Assembly (NCBI RefSeq): GCF_024339125.1
Contig: NZ_CP101417.1
Span: 2,367,001-2,431,000 of the forward strand
Length of the DNA: 64,000 nucleotides
Direction: 5' to 3'
Origin: Xanthomonas hortorum
Lineage (GTDB): Bacteria > Pseudomonadota > Gammaproteobacteria > Xanthomonadales > Xanthomonadaceae
Under the pieces are notes generated by a model that worked only from the letters and a program-made list of their open reading frames with translations, searched no databases and was not told the origin of the DNA. Each line of letters begins with the position of its first letter. Within the stretch, counting starts at the first letter, position 1. Made by a program: the position numbers and the translations under genes. Positions 1 through 9,214 of the stretch are shown here, piece by piece.

Positions 1-1329
1 GCACTTGCCTGCCTCGTCGAACCACGCCGGGATGCGATGCCCCCACCACAGCTGACGGCTGATGCACCAATCCTGGATATTCTCCATCCAATGGCGATAG
101 GTGTTGATCCAGTTCGGCGGCACGAATTTGATCTGGCCGCTTTCGACTAGCTCCAGGCCACGTTTGGCCAGTGCGTCCATTTTCACGAACCACTGGTCGG
201 TGAGATAGGGCTCAATCACCTGGCCGGTACGGTCGCCACGCGGCACCTGCAGTTTGTGCGGCTTGGTTTCGACCAATACGCCCAGGTCTTCCAGTTCGGA
301 CAGCACCAGCTTGCGTGCGTCGTAGCGATCCAGGCCGCGGTAACGCTCCGGCGCGTTGTCGTTGATCGTTGCAGTGACGGTGAACAGATTGATCAACGGC
401 AAGTCATGCCGCACGCCCACCGCGTAATCGTTGAAATCATGCGCCGGCGTGACCTTGACCACGCCGGTGCCGAAGGCGCGGTCGACGTAATCGTCGGTGA
501 TCACCGGCACTTGCCGGCCGGTCAGCGGCAGCACGATGCGGGCGTTGTGCAGCGTGGCGTAGCGCGCATCGTCCGGGTGCACCATCACGGCGGTATCGCC
601 CAGCATGGTTTCCGGGCGCGTGGTGGCCACCACCAGATAATCGCGGGTTTCGCGCAGCGTCTCGACGCCGTCGGCATCGTGCTCGACGTGCTCATAGGTC
701 ACGCCGTCCGCTAGCGGATAGCGGATCGACCACAAAAAGCCGTCTTCTTCGACGTTTTCCACTTCCAGATCGGAGATGGCGGTTTTCAGTACCGGGTCCC
801 AGTTGACCAGGCGCTGGCCGCGATAGATCAGGCCCTGTTCGTACCAGCGCACGAACGCCTCATTGACTGCGGCCGAGGGTTGCGGGTCCATGGTGAAAGT
901 GCTGCGCGACCAGTCGCTGGAGGTGCCCAGGCGACGCATCTGGCGCTCGATGGTGTCGCCGGATTCGGCCTTCCATTCCCACACCTTGGCGATGAAGCCC
1001 TCGCGCCCGAGCGAGTCGCGCGTTTCGCCATTGCCTTCAAGCGCCAGATTGCGCGACACCACCATCTCGGTGGCGATGCCGGCGTGGTCGGTGCCCACCT
1101 GCCACAACGTATCGAAGCCGCGCATGCGGTGATAGCGCACCAGGGCATCCATCAGCGTCTGCTGGAACGCATGGCCCATGTGCAGCGTACCGGTCACGTT
1201 CGGCGGCGGCAGCAACACCGTATACGGCTCCCCCTTGCCGGACGGCACGAAATAACCGGCGGCCTCCCACTGCGCGTACAGGCGCGATTCGAAGGAAGAG
1301 GGGTCGTAGCTGGAGGCTAGGGTGGTCAT
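1..1329 (-). CDS. valS: Valyl-tRNA synthetase, N-terminal part (truncated by window edge)
   Basis: Class I aminoacyl-tRNA synthetase that charges tRNA-Val in the cytoplasm. The ATG is at 1329 on the minus strand and 443 codons are visible; the 3' half, with the KMSKS loop and anticodon-binding region, lies outside the window. The N-terminus reads [20 protein letters not shown] and is followed by [14 protein letters not shown], with the HIGH-class signature as HMGH at about residues 50-53. The rest of the visible part covers the start of the Rossmann fold and the CP1 editing insertion. No Shine-Dalgarno sequence precedes the ATG. Instead, the 50 bases upstream hold one arm of a dispersed AATCCC repeat. 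The gene lies downstream of pepA, a small membrane-protein gene and holC on the same strand, as in related genomes. The family call is secure. Confidence 0.96.
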   Translation of the reverse strand, partial: MTTLASSYDPSSFESRLYAQWEAAGYFVPSGKGEPYTVLLPPPNVTGTLHMGHAFQQTLMDALVRYHRMRGFDTLWQVGTDHAGIATEMVVSRNLALEGNGETRDSLGREGFIAKVWEWKAESGDTIERQMRRLGTSSDWSRSTFTMDPQPSAAVNEAFVRWYEQGLIYRGQRLVNWDPVLKTAISDLEVENVEEDGFLWSIRYPLADGVTYEHVEHDADGVETLRETRDYLVVATTRPETMLGDTAVMVHPDDARYATLHNARIVLPLTGRQVPVITDDYVDRAFGTGVVKVTPAHDFNDYAVGVRHDLPLINLFTVTATINDNAPERYRGLDRYDARKLVLSELEDLGVLVETKPHKLQVPRGDRTGQVIEPYLTDQWFVKMDALAKRGLELVESGQIKFVPPNWINTYRHWMENIQDWCISRQLWWGHRIPAWFDEAGKC

Positions 1330-1337
1330 AGAGGGGC

Positions 1338-1533
1338 TGGGATTCGTTGATTCGGGATTCGGGATTTGTTGATGCGTGGTGCCAGCAGAGATCATTGGCA
1401 ATCCATTGCATCAACCTCAGCGGTGGCGCTGTGGAACGGAGATTGGCTGTTGGGATCGTCGTTGGAAAGGACTTGTGGATGCGCGCAAAACCGCTCCTGC
1501 GAATCCCCAATCCCAACTCCCCAATCCCCGCCC
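1338..1533. repeat. Dispersed GGGATT/AATCCC inverted-repeat element between holC and valS
   Basis: The holC-valS gap is filled by a repeat with one arm of GATTCGGGATT type (1338-1368) and an opposing arm of AATCCC type (1500-1531). The arms are imperfectly complementary and could form a long stem. The same motif recurs within purL, before xpsF, before def and before nrdR. Read on the minus strand, the AATCCC arm ends about 10 bases before the valS start codon. Confidence 0.7.
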
Positions 1534-1536
1534 CTC

Positions 1537-1962
1537 TCACATGTCGTACTTGGTCAGTTCCAGGCCCAGGGCCTTGTACTGCTTCCAGCGTTCGCGCAGC
1601 GGTTCGCGGGCGGCGGGATCGGCGGGCACCACTTCCAGCACGCGGTCGCAGGCGCCCAGGTACGGGTCGTCGCGCAGGTTGATCACCAGCGGGCGCGAGG
1701 GCGCGGTGAACTCGGGGGCGGCAATCAGCACCGGGGCGAGTTCGTCCTCTTCGTCGGTGCCGGCGATCTGGTGCGGAATATAGGCCTCGTCGTCGAACGC
1801 CCACAGCAGGTCGTCCAGCGCTTCGGCCTGTTCGGCATCGCGCGCCAGGATCAGCGTGGAGAGATTGGCGTCGTAGGCCTTGCGCGCCAGCTCGCAGACC
1901 AGCCGCAGCGGTTCGTTGAGGAAGCGCGGTTTGGCGATCAGATAAAAGTCGGCACGGGGCAT
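1537..1962 (-). CDS. holC: DNA polymerase III subunit chi
   Basis: Accessory subunit of the DNA polymerase III clamp loader; chi links the complex to single-stranded DNA-binding protein. I chose the ATG at 1962 because the protein then begins MPRADFYLIAKPRFLNEPLR, the usual HolC N-terminus, and has 141 residues, the expected size. Thirteen extra codons upstream in the same frame lie in the gap after the preceding gene. The middle holds the acidic segment common in proteobacterial chi proteins (LWAFDDEAYIPHQ), and the chain ends in KYDM. It lies 7 bases after the small membrane-protein gene and upstream of valS, the usual pepA-holC-valS order. Cotranscription is likely. Confidence 0.92.
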   Translation of the reverse strand: MPRADFYLIAKPRFLNEPLRLVCELARKAYDANLSTLILARDAEQAEALDDLLWAFDDEAYIPHQIAGTDEEDELAPVLIAAPEFTAPSRPLVINLRDDPYLGACDRVLEVVPADPAAREPLRERWKQYKALGLELTKYDM

Positions 1963-1969
1963 GGTCAGA

Positions 1970-2335
1970 TCACGAAACGGAAGGGAAAGCAGATTCGGCA
2001 ACGACGCAGCCGAGCGTGAACAGCAGGCCGGACGCCAGTATCGCCAGCAGAAACCCGCCTGTGGCGCGCAGGCGTCGGCCGGCAGGCCGCGAGCGATACA
2101 GATAGATGACGATGAACACCAGCCAGGCCAGCACCATCCCGATGTTGAGCCACATCGGGCGGCGATAGCCGTGCTGGCGGCTGTCGGCCGCCAGCCAGAC
2201 GAAGATCAGCACCAGCAGCAGCGCAAACCGCACCAGGTCGGCGGCATCGCCGTTCCACCAGCCGGGTAACGCGCTGGCGGCCCCGTCCACCAGCACGAAG
2301 CCAGCGATCAGGGCCAGTGCAGCGCGTGGCGACAT
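1970..2335 (-). CDS. Small multi-pass membrane protein, function unknown
   Basis: A 121-residue protein with about four hydrophobic segments (near residues 5-22, 33-50, 62-80 and 92-112), separated by short Arg-rich loops such as DSRQHGYRRP and RSRPAGRRLR. I do not recognise a functional domain. The ATG at 2335 overlaps the pepA stop by one base (TGATG), so translation is probably coupled to pepA. The stop is 7 bases before holC. The position inside the pepA-holC-valS group suggests cotranscription but gives no functional clue. Confidence 0.75.
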   Translation of the reverse strand: MSPRAALALIAGFVLVDGAASALPGWWNGDAADLVRFALLLVLIFVWLAADSRQHGYRRPMWLNIGMVLAWLVFIVIYLYRSRPAGRRLRATGGFLLAILASGLLFTLGCVVAESAFPSVS

Positions 2336-3807
2336 CAGGCTGCGCGGTCGAGCAACCACTGCGTCAACAGTCCCACCGGGCGACCGGTGGCCATGCCGCG
2401 CTTGCCTTCGTCGCTGGCCACGCCGGCGATATCCAGATGCGCCCAGCGCTGGTTTTCGGTGAAGCGCGACAGGAAGCAGCCGGCAGTGATCGCGCCGCCC
2501 CAGCGGCCGCCGATGTTGTAGACGTCGGCGAAGCTGGAATCCAGCAGGCCCTGGTATTCGTCCCACAGCGGCAGGCGCCAGGCGCGGTCGAACACGTGCT
2601 CGCCAGCGGCCAGCAGTTCGTTGGCCAGGTCGTCGTGCTTGCTCATCAGGCCGGCGGTCTGGTGGCCGAGTGCCACCATGCAGGCACCGGTCAGCGTGGC
2701 CACGTCCACCAGTGCTTCAGGGTTGAAGCGCTCGGCGTAGGTCAGCGCATCGCACAGGATCAGGCGGCCTTCGGCGTCGGTATTGCCGACCTCGATGGTC
2801 TTGCCGGACATGCTGGTGATCACGTCGGAGGGGCGATAGGCATTGCCGTCGATGGCGTTTTCCACCGCCGGCACCACCACCACCAGGTTGATCGGCAGCT
2901 CGGCCTTGACCGTGGCCACGAAGGTGCCGATGACGTTGGCGCCGCCGCACATGTCGTATTTCATTTCCTCGATGCCGCCCTGCGTCTTGAGGTTGACGCC
3001 GCCGGTGTCGAAGGTGATGCCCTTGCCGACCAGCACATAGGGGCGCGCATCGCCGCCGCCGTTCCACTTCAGCACGATCAGGTGCGGGCGGTTGGCCGAG
3101 CCGCGCGCTACCGACAGCAGCGAGCCCATGCCGAGCGCTTCCATCTGCGTCTCGTCCAGGATCTCGGCTTCGGCGCCGGGAAACTTGCCGGCAAACGCGG
3201 CGGCGGTCTCGGCCAGGTAGGCCGGGGTGCAGTAGTTCGGCGGCAGGTTGCCCAGCTCGCGGGCGAACTCCACGCCCTCGGCGGTCGCCACGCCAACCGC
3301 CAGTGCGCGGGTGTCGTCGCCGGCGATCGCAAGCGTGGTCAAGCCGGTCTCGTCGACCTTCTTCTTGCCCAGCGTGGCGGTGTAGCGGTAAGCGGCGTGG
3401 TCGCTGACGACGATCGCCTGGCGAATGTTCCACGCGCTATCGCGCGCCTTGATCGGCAATTCGGTCAGGGTGAGCAGGGCGGTGCCGACCGGGCCGGTCT
3501 TCAGCGCGCGGGTCGCATCGCCGATCGCCTTGAGGTAGGGCGCCACGCCGAACTTGCCGGCATCGCCCAGCCCGACCACCAGTACGCGCGGGGCGGCCAC
3601 GCCCGGCAGGTCGTGCAGCAGGCTGGTGCTGCCGGTCTTGGAGGCCACATCGCCGCGTGCGACCAGTGCCGTCAAACGGCCCTGGCTGGCGCTGTCCAGC
3701 GCCTGGGCGGCGGGCGAAAGGGTCTTGTCGGCGAACACGCCAACCACGATGCAGTCGACGTGGGCGCTTGCCGGCGCGTCTTGGTTCAGGGTGAATTGCA
3801 GGGCCAT
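2335..3807 (-). CDS. pepA: Leucyl aminopeptidase (M17 family)
   Basis: Cytoplasmic dizinc/manganese aminopeptidase that removes N-terminal residues from peptides. In Escherichia coli PepA also binds DNA as a XerCD accessory factor; whether that holds here cannot be seen. The 490-residue length is normal. The metal and active-site segments are present: [10 protein letters not shown] near residue 258, [11 protein letters not shown] near 283, and the family signature NTDAEGRL near 341. It is the first gene of the minus-strand group and is transcribed divergently from lptF across a gap of 107 bases. Gene identity is secure. Confidence 0.97.
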   Translation of the reverse strand: MALQFTLNQDAPASAHVDCIVVGVFADKTLSPAAQALDSASQGRLTALVARGDVASKTGSTSLLHDLPGVAAPRVLVVGLGDAGKFGVAPYLKAIGDATRALKTGPVGTALLTLTELPIKARDSAWNIRQAIVVSDHAAYRYTATLGKKKVDETGLTTLAIAGDDTRALAVGVATAEGVEFARELGNLPPNYCTPAYLAETAAAFAGKFPGAEAEILDETQMEALGMGSLLSVARGSANRPHLIVLKWNGGGDARPYVLVGKGITFDTGGVNLKTQGGIEEMKYDMCGGANVIGTFVATVKAELPINLVVVVPAVENAIDGNAYRPSDVITSMSGKTIEVGNTDAEGRLILCDALTYAERFNPEALVDVATLTGACMVALGHQTAGLMSKHDDLANELLAAGEHVFDRAWRLPLWDEYQGLLDSSFADVYNIGGRWGGAITAGCFLSRFTENQRWAHLDIAGVASDEGKRGMATGRPVGLLTQWLLDRAA

Positions 3808-3914
3808 TGATCAGATTCCGTAGGCAAATCCGTACAATCGCGGACTGTTTACGCCAACCTGACTAGGCTGGCGATGCCGCGAACGAATCCGAGAGTTTAA
3901 AACAAGCCCACCCC

Positions 3915-4997
3915 ATGCCGAAGCTCGATCGATACCTGCTTAGCGATTTCACCCAGAGCTTCCTGGCCACCTTGATCGTGCTGCTGGTCGTCAGCGTGGG
4001 CGGTGTGCTGGTGGATATCCTCGGCAATATCGCCGATGGCCGCATCCCCGCTCGCTTGTTGCTGTCTCAGGTGGGTCTGCAATTTGTGGCCTACCTGCCG
4101 ATCATCCTGCCGCTGGCGCTCATGCTCGGCCTGCTGCTGGCACTGGCGAGGCTGTACCGCGATTCAGAAATGGCCGTGATCACCGCCATTGGCGTCGGCC
4201 CGCGGCGCATGTTGCGCCCGATCCTGATGCTGGTGGTGCCGGTGGTGGTGCTGATCGGGCTGTGCTCGCTGTGGCTGGGCCCGTGGGCCAGCCGTACCGC
4301 CGAGACCATGCTGGAAGACGCCAACCGCAGCGTGCTGATGGCCGGCCTGGAGTCGGGCAAGTTCACCCCGCTGTCCGGCGGTGGGGTGGTCTACCTGACC
4401 ACGATCTCGGCCGACGGCAAGGGCCTGGGCAAGGTGTTCATGCAGCGCCAGAAGGACGATCGTATCGATGTGGTCACCGCCGAGCGTGGTGCGATGTTCT
4501 TCGAAGGCAAGGCCAACCGCTACCTGCGCCTGGAGGACGGTTACCGCATCGAAGGCCCGGCCGCCGGCAACACCCTGGACTACCGCTTGATGAAGTTCGC
4601 CAGCAACGACGTGGCCCTGCCCGACCGCAGCCAGGTCCACGACGCCAACGATCCGGAAGTGATGTGGACCACGCAGCTGCTGTCGGACGAACGCCCGGCC
4701 GCGCGCGCGCAGCTGCATGAGCGTCTGGCGCCGCCGCTGCTGGCGCTGGCGTTCGCGCTGCTGACCCTGCCGCTATCGCGCAGTGCGCCGCGGCAGCAGC
4801 GCTACGGCCGGATCATGCTGGCGTTCCTGGCGTACATGGTGGGTACCAACCTGATGATCGTCGGCACCCAGTGGATCGCCAATGGCAAGACGCCGGCCGC
4901 GCTCGGTCTGTGGTGGCTGACGCTGCCATTGCTGGCAGTGGCGATCTGGGCGTATGCACGCGATGGCCGCGTGCGTCGGCCGAGGGTGCGCGCATGA
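3915..4997 (+). CDS. lptF: LPS export ABC transporter permease LptF
   Basis: Inner-membrane permease that, with LptG and two LptB ATPases, extracts lipopolysaccharide from the membrane and feeds it to the LptC-LptA bridge. The 360 residues show the family layout: three N-terminal membrane segments (about 15-35, 55-85 and 100-120), a periplasmic jellyroll domain (about 130-260), and three C-terminal segments ending in a basic tail (RDGRVRRPRVRA). The N-terminus MPKLDRYLLSDFTQSFLATL is typical. The stop overlaps the lptG start (ATGA), so the two are translationally coupled. A TACAAT -10-like hexamer lies at 3833-3838. Confidence 0.95.
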   Translation: MPKLDRYLLSDFTQSFLATLIVLLVVSVGGVLVDILGNIADGRIPARLLLSQVGLQFVAYLPIILPLALMLGLLLALARLYRDSEMAVITAIGVGPRRMLRPILMLVVPVVVLIGLCSLWLGPWASRTAETMLEDANRSVLMAGLESGKFTPLSGGGVVYLTTISADGKGLGKVFMQRQKDDRIDVVTAERGAMFFEGKANRYLRLEDGYRIEGPAAGNTLDYRLMKFASNDVALPDRSQVHDANDPEVMWTTQLLSDERPAARAQLHERLAPPLLALAFALLTLPLSRSAPRQQRYGRIMLAFLAYMVGTNLMIVGTQWIANGKTPAALGLWWLTLPLLAVAIWAYARDGRVRRPRVRA

Positions 4998-6100
4998 GGT
5001 TGATGCCACGGGTACACGATTGGTACGTCGGGCGCGCGGTGCTGTTCACCGTGCTGCTGACCTGGGCCGTGCTGCTGGGGCTGGATCTGGTCAACGCGTT
5101 TGCCAGCGAGGCCAAGAACATTGGCCAGGGGAGCTATACCTTTGGTCATGCGTTCGCTTATGTGGCTTACACGGTGCCGCGGCGGGCCTACACCTTGTTC
5201 CCCACTGCGGCGGTGATCGGTGCGTTGATGGGTCTGGGCCAGTTGGCGGCCACCTCCGAGCTGACCGCCTTGCGTGCGCTGGGCGTGTCGCGCAAGCGGA
5301 TGTCGGCCTCGGTGGTCGCGGCGATGGCATTGCTGACCGCCGGCATGGTGATCAGCGGCGAGACCGTTGGGCCGTGGGCACAGAACCAGGCCGATACGCT
5401 CAAGACCAGCGCCCGCTACAACAGCGATATGGCAATGGCGCGCTATTCGGGCCTGTGGGCGCGCGAAGGCTATACCTTCCTCAATGCGCTGAGCGGCGAA
5501 GAGAAGCTGCTCGATGGCGGCGGTACCGCGCTGGATCTGCACGATGTGCGGCTGTATCACCTCGATGCCAGCGGCCGCCTGCAGCAGCTGACTTATGCGG
5601 CATTGGCAGAAAATCGCAATGGCACCTGGACGCTGCGCCAGGTGCGCCGCGATACCTTCCAGGAGCGCTCGGTGCAGCGCGAAACCTTCCCCGAGCTGCC
5701 GTGGCAATCGCAGCTCAGCCCGGCGGCGCTGGCGGCGGGGCTGGCCAAGCCGCGCAACCTGTCCGCGCGCGATCTGGAACAGAGCATCGAGTACCGCCGC
5801 CGCAATGGCCTGGACGCGCGCGACTACGAAGATCAGTACTGGAGCCGCTGGTTCTATCCGCTCAACGTATTGGCGCTGTGCCTGGCGGCGATTCCGTTCT
5901 CGTTCGGCTCGCTGCGTAGCGGCGGTCTGGGCAAGCGGCTGTTCCTGGGCATCCTGTTCGCGCTGGGCTTCTGGCTGCTGCAACTGTTCTTCGGCCGCAT
6001 GGCCGGTGCGCTCAAGCTGGATTACCGCATCGCCTATGCACTGCCGCCGATGGTGATGCTGGGGGTGTCGGCGTGGTTGTTCCGCAGGCGCAGTAGTTAG
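4994..6100 (+). CDS. lptG: LPS export ABC transporter permease LptG
   Basis: Partner of LptF in the LptB2FG exporter. I chose the ATG at 4994, which overlaps the lptF TGA, giving 368 residues beginning MRLMPRVHDWYVGRAVLFTV; 41 more codons are open upstream but lie inside lptF. Membrane segments flank a periplasmic domain with the order seen in LptF: segments near 17-37, 55-80 and 95-120, a soluble middle, then three C-terminal segments. The stop codon TAG (6098-6100) lies inside the left terminal repeat of a dispersed element (6097-6237). Confidence 0.94.
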   Translation: MRLMPRVHDWYVGRAVLFTVLLTWAVLLGLDLVNAFASEAKNIGQGSYTFGHAFAYVAYTVPRRAYTLFPTAAVIGALMGLGQLAATSELTALRALGVSRKRMSASVVAAMALLTAGMVISGETVGPWAQNQADTLKTSARYNSDMAMARYSGLWAREGYTFLNALSGEEKLLDGGGTALDLHDVRLYHLDASGRLQQLTYAALAENRNGTWTLRQVRRDTFQERSVQRETFPELPWQSQLSPAALAAGLAKPRNLSARDLEQSIEYRRRNGLDARDYEDQYWSRWFYPLNVLALCLAAIPFSFGSLRSGGLGKRLFLGILFALGFWLLQLFFGRMAGALKLDYRIAYALPPMVMLGVSAWLFRRRSS

Positions 6101-6237
6101 AGCGGCTAAATAAACGACTGCGCTCACCGCCAGGCGGGCGCGGCCGGTGCTCGGAGTCGGGGCATGTGCACTCAGTTTCCTGCGCGCCATCCGCGCCACC
6201 TGACGACCGCTCGCTACGTTTTATCAGCTGCTCTTAG
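6097..6237. repeat. MITE-like dispersed element with terminal inverted repeats, copy A
   Basis: The left end is TTAGAGCGGCTAAATAAACG. The right end, reverse-complemented, reads TAAGAGCAGCTGATAAAACG, so the ends are imperfect inverted repeats of about 20 bases. The interior shares GCTCACCGCCAGGCGGGCGC with the element that begins at 41067. The left repeat contains the lptG stop codon. No open reading frame of note lies inside. Confidence 0.6.
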
Positions 6238-6296
6238 TCGCGCCGCGTTGCATCTGCGGCCTGTGGTGATAGCTATGTGCTTCGAGTGATCGGTGC

Positions 6297-6764
6297 TCAG
6301 TTCTTCTGTTTGGGAACCCGCTGCAGCCTGGTTCCGCTGGCACGGTCGTGCCACGTCAAATGATCACGATCCACCCACGCCCACCAGAATCCCAGTGCGC
6401 CCAGGGCCAGCGACAACGTACCCACCGCATAGCGGATCCATAGCGCGCGCCACGAGGCCTGCGGGCCGATCAGCGACAGCCGCCACGGCCGCATGCCCAG
6501 GGTCTGGCCGCCGCGCCGCCAGCTCACCGTGGCGTAGATGCCGGCGGCGATCCAGCAGCACAGCCACAACAGCCATTGCCAACCGCTGAAAGGGGCGATG
6601 TTTTCGCGTGCGGAATGCCCGGCAAGCGTGAAGCCCAGGGTGAAAGCGGTGGAAATCAGCATCCATAGCGCCAGCACCGGCCAGGCGTCGTAACACATGG
6701 CCAGCAGCCGCCAGCAGACCAAGGCAGGGGCGCGTGCAGTGCGAGGCGAGGGAATCGAGGTCAT
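6297..6764 (-). CDS. RDD family membrane protein
   Basis: A 155-residue inner-membrane protein with three or four hydrophobic segments and the RDD layout: Arg near the start of the first helix region (CWRLLAMCYDAWPVLALWML) and the conserved GGQTLGMRPWRLSL segment near residue 90. RDD proteins have no single established role; some are linked to ion or solute transport. I chose the ATG at 6764 (MTSIPSPRT), because the frame upstream runs into the region shared with the divergent xerD promoter and has no support. It ends in a basic tail (RLQRVPKQKN). Confidence 0.8.
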   Translation of the reverse strand: MTSIPSPRTARAPALVCWRLLAMCYDAWPVLALWMLISTAFTLGFTLAGHSARENIAPFSGWQWLLWLCCWIAAGIYATVSWRRGGQTLGMRPWRLSLIGPQASWRALWIRYAVGTLSLALGALGFWWAWVDRDHLTWHDRASGTRLQRVPKQKN

Positions 6765-7022
6765 GCCGCGAGCATAGCCGGCACGGGCGATCGAGCAACG
6801 CCGCGTTGCGGCAGTGCCGTGCTGAAGATAAGAGCGAGCAAGTGGCTGGCGAACTGCGTCACGCGGTCGCCCTGAGGTGTTGCCGGCAACCGGCAAAGCG
6901 ACTGCGCAAAGTGCGTGCGTGCTGCAACGGCGGCCCGTTGCGCCAAGGAGCGCGCTGCCAACACTTCAATCATCGCCAACGTATCGCATCGGATCCTGCG
7001 CGACAGGCTCTATGCTGTTGCG

Positions 7023-7994
7023 ATGTCTGCCAGCAGTCCTGCCGAACGTCGCCAACTCGCCCAACAGCTGCCGCCCCTGCAGGCAGCCGACGCTGCCGCC
7101 ATCGAGCGTTTCCTGGATCGTTTCTGGGCCGAGAACGGGGTGGCACGGCAGACCCTGGACAGCTATCGGCGCGATCTGGAAGGGCTGGCGCGTTGGCGCG
7201 ACGGGGCCGGCGGCGGGCTGCTGGGCGTCGATCGGGCTGCGGTGTTCGACTATCTACGCTGGCGCTCCGAGGCGCGCTATTCGCCACGCAGCACGGCGCG
7301 GTTGTTGTCGACGCTGCGGGCGTTCTACGGGCTGTGTCTGCGCGAGGGCCTGCGCAGCGACGACCCGACCGCGCTGATCGATCCGCCCCACTTGCCGCGC
7401 AGCTTGCCCAAGGCGCTGACCGAAAGTCAGATCGAAGCACTGCTGGCCGCTCCCGACATCGACAGCCCGCTGGGCCTGCGCGATCGCGCCATGCTGGAGC
7501 TGATGTATGCCGCCGGCCTGCGCGTCAGCGAGCTGGTCAACCTGCCGGCGGTGGGGGTGAATCTGCGGCAAGGCGTGCTGCGGGTGACCGGCAAGGGCAG
7601 CAAGGATCGGTTGGTGCCGTTGGGCGAGGAATCCCAGCATTGGCTGGAGCGCTATCTGCACGAGGCGCGCCCGCTGCTGGCCAGCCACAAGCCGGTGGCG
7701 CCGGTCGATGGGCAGGTGCCGCTGTTCATCGACGCCGCGCGTCAGCCGCCCAGCCGCCAGCAGTTCTGGGCGCTGGTCAAACGCTATGCGGCGGTGGCCG
7801 GGATCGACCCGGACACGGTTAGCCCGCACGGGTTGCGCCACAGCTTCGCCACCCATCTGCTCAACCACGGCGCAGACCTGCGCGCGCTGCAGATGCTGCT
7901 CGGCCATAGCTCGTTGTCGACCACCCAGATCTACACGCTGGTGGCGCGCCAGCATCTGCAAAAGTTGCACGCCAAGCATCATCCTCGCGGGTGA
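7023..7994 (+). CDS. xerD: Site-specific tyrosine recombinase XerD
   Basis: Tyrosine recombinase that, with XerC, resolves chromosome dimers at dif. The ATG at 7023 gives 323 residues beginning [20 protein letters not shown]. An N-terminal SAM-like core-binding domain (about 25-110: [20 protein letters not shown]) precedes the catalytic domain. The catalytic residues are visible: Arg in AAGLRVSEL, Lys in [13 protein letters not shown], the [12 protein letters not shown] box, the HSSLSTTQ segment, and the Tyr of TQIYTLV. XerD rather than XerC is inferred from [16 protein letters not shown] and the N-terminus. It is transcribed alone and divergently from the RDD gene. Confidence 0.92.
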   Translation: MSASSPAERRQLAQQLPPLQAADAAAIERFLDRFWAENGVARQTLDSYRRDLEGLARWRDGAGGGLLGVDRAAVFDYLRWRSEARYSPRSTARLLSTLRAFYGLCLREGLRSDDPTALIDPPHLPRSLPKALTESQIEALLAAPDIDSPLGLRDRAMLELMYAAGLRVSELVNLPAVGVNLRQGVLRVTGKGSKDRLVPLGEESQHWLERYLHEARPLLASHKPVAPVDGQVPLFIDAARQPPSRQQFWALVKRYAAVAGIDPDTVSPHGLRHSFATHLLNHGADLRALQMLLGHSSLSTTQIYTLVARQHLQKLHAKHHPRG

Positions 7995-8198
7995 ACGGGT
8001 ACTGCGGCAGGCCGGTGGTGATGCATCTCGCCAGGTAAGGGGCTGCCAGCGAGCCGGTCAATGCGCAATCGCCACGACCCGCGCGCCGATCCCCGCAACG
8101 AACTGGCCGTTCGGGTCGCCAATAAACTGAGCCGGGCGTTGCCTTGCTTCATCTGCGCTGTGCGAGAATCCGGGTACCCCATTCCACTGGATGCGTGA

Positions 8199-8996
8199 AT
8201 GTATCGTCTTGCCATCGCCGCGCTGCTGGGCGCGATCAGTCTTACCGCCTGCGCACAATCGTCGCAGCCTGCGGCAAGCAATGCCGGCGCCAAGCCAGCC
8301 GCCGCGCCTGCCGCCACCGGCAATGTGGATCAGCGTGTGAGCACGGCGCTCAAGGCGCTGGACCCGGACTTCAAGCCCGATTACATCGGCGCCGCGCCGT
8401 TTCCCGGTTTCCGCGAAGTGGTGGTGGGCGGGCAGGTGCTGTACGTCAGCGACGACGGCCGCTACCTGATGCAGGCGCAGCCGTTCGACATCCAGAACAA
8501 GCAGTTTGCCGCCAGCGCCGGTCTGCTGGCCTATCGCCGCAAACAGCTGGAAACCATCCCCAAGGCCGACCGCATTGTGTTTGCGCCGGCGAATCCGAAG
8601 TACGCGGTCACTGTGTTCACCGACGTGGAGTGCGGCTACTGCCGCAAGCTGCACAGCGAGATCGCCGAGCTGAACAAGCAGGGCATCGCGGTGGAATACG
8701 TCGCTTTCCCGCGCATGGGCCTGGGCAGCCAGGACTACAAGGACATGGTGGCGGTGTGGTGCTCGGCCGACCGCAAGCAGGCGCTGACCAATGCCAAGTC
8801 CGGTCAGTCGGTGAGTTCCAAGGACTGCAAGAACCCGGTGTCGATGGAGTACACGCTGGGCCAGCGCCTGGGCGTCAACGGCACCCCGGCGATCTTCGCC
8901 CCCGACGGCACCCAGCTCGGTGGCTACCTGCCGCCAGCGCAGCTGCGTGAGGCGCTGGAAAAGCGCGCCGTCACCACGGCGGGCGGAAGCCGCTGA
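8199..8996 (+). CDS. dsbC: DsbC-type thiol:disulfide interchange protein, predicted lipoprotein
   Basis: Periplasmic disulfide isomerase of the DsbC/G family (265 residues). A signal sequence ends in a lipobox (LTAC, Cys18), so it is probably membrane-anchored, unlike soluble E. coli DsbC. A DsbC-type dimerisation domain (about 45-110) is followed by a thioredoxin fold with the active site CGYC at 145-148 in FTDVECGYCRKLH. A second Cys pair is present at about 188 (VWCSAD) and 210 (KDCKNP), and the cis-Pro loop is NGTPAIF. It is a single-gene unit with a strong terminator at 9064-9097. Confidence 0.88.
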   Translation: MYRLAIAALLGAISLTACAQSSQPAASNAGAKPAAAPAATGNVDQRVSTALKALDPDFKPDYIGAAPFPGFREVVVGGQVLYVSDDGRYLMQAQPFDIQNKQFAASAGLLAYRRKQLETIPKADRIVFAPANPKYAVTVFTDVECGYCRKLHSEIAELNKQGIAVEYVAFPRMGLGSQDYKDMVAVWCSADRKQALTNAKSGQSVSSKDCKNPVSMEYTLGQRLGVNGTPAIFAPDGTQLGGYLPPAQLREALEKRAVTTAGGSR

Positions 8997-9063
8997 TGTC
9001 TCTGCAAGCGGCGTTGTGATGCCGCTTCGGCGCTGGTGGCTTCGGCCGCCAGCGTGATCGCTC

Positions 9064-9097
9064 AAAAGGCCGGGATGCGCATGCATTCCGGCCTTTT
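9064..9097 (+). terminator. Rho-independent terminator after dsbC
   Basis: A perfect 10-bp stem (AAAAGGCCGG with CCGGCCTTTT, 9064-9073 and 9088-9097) has a 14-base loop and lies 68 bases after the dsbC stop. The A- and T-rich stem ends supply the U tract. Confidence 0.75.
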
Positions 9098-9175
9098 GCG
9101 TTGCAGGGCGGGTGTTACCCAGCCGATCACCGGCCGGCCCACGCTCGGCCGGGCGCTGAGTCCCTCAACCTCCGT

Positions 9176-9181
9176 TACAAT
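9176..9181 (+). promoter_or_regulatory. Candidate -10 element for purL
   Basis: TACAAT lies 34 bases before the purL start. No convincing -35 hexamer is visible at 16-18 bases upstream, so this is only a candidate. Confidence 0.3.
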
Positions 9182-9214
9182 CTGCAGCCCCGTTTCTGAC
9201 ACGGTTCCCCGGAC

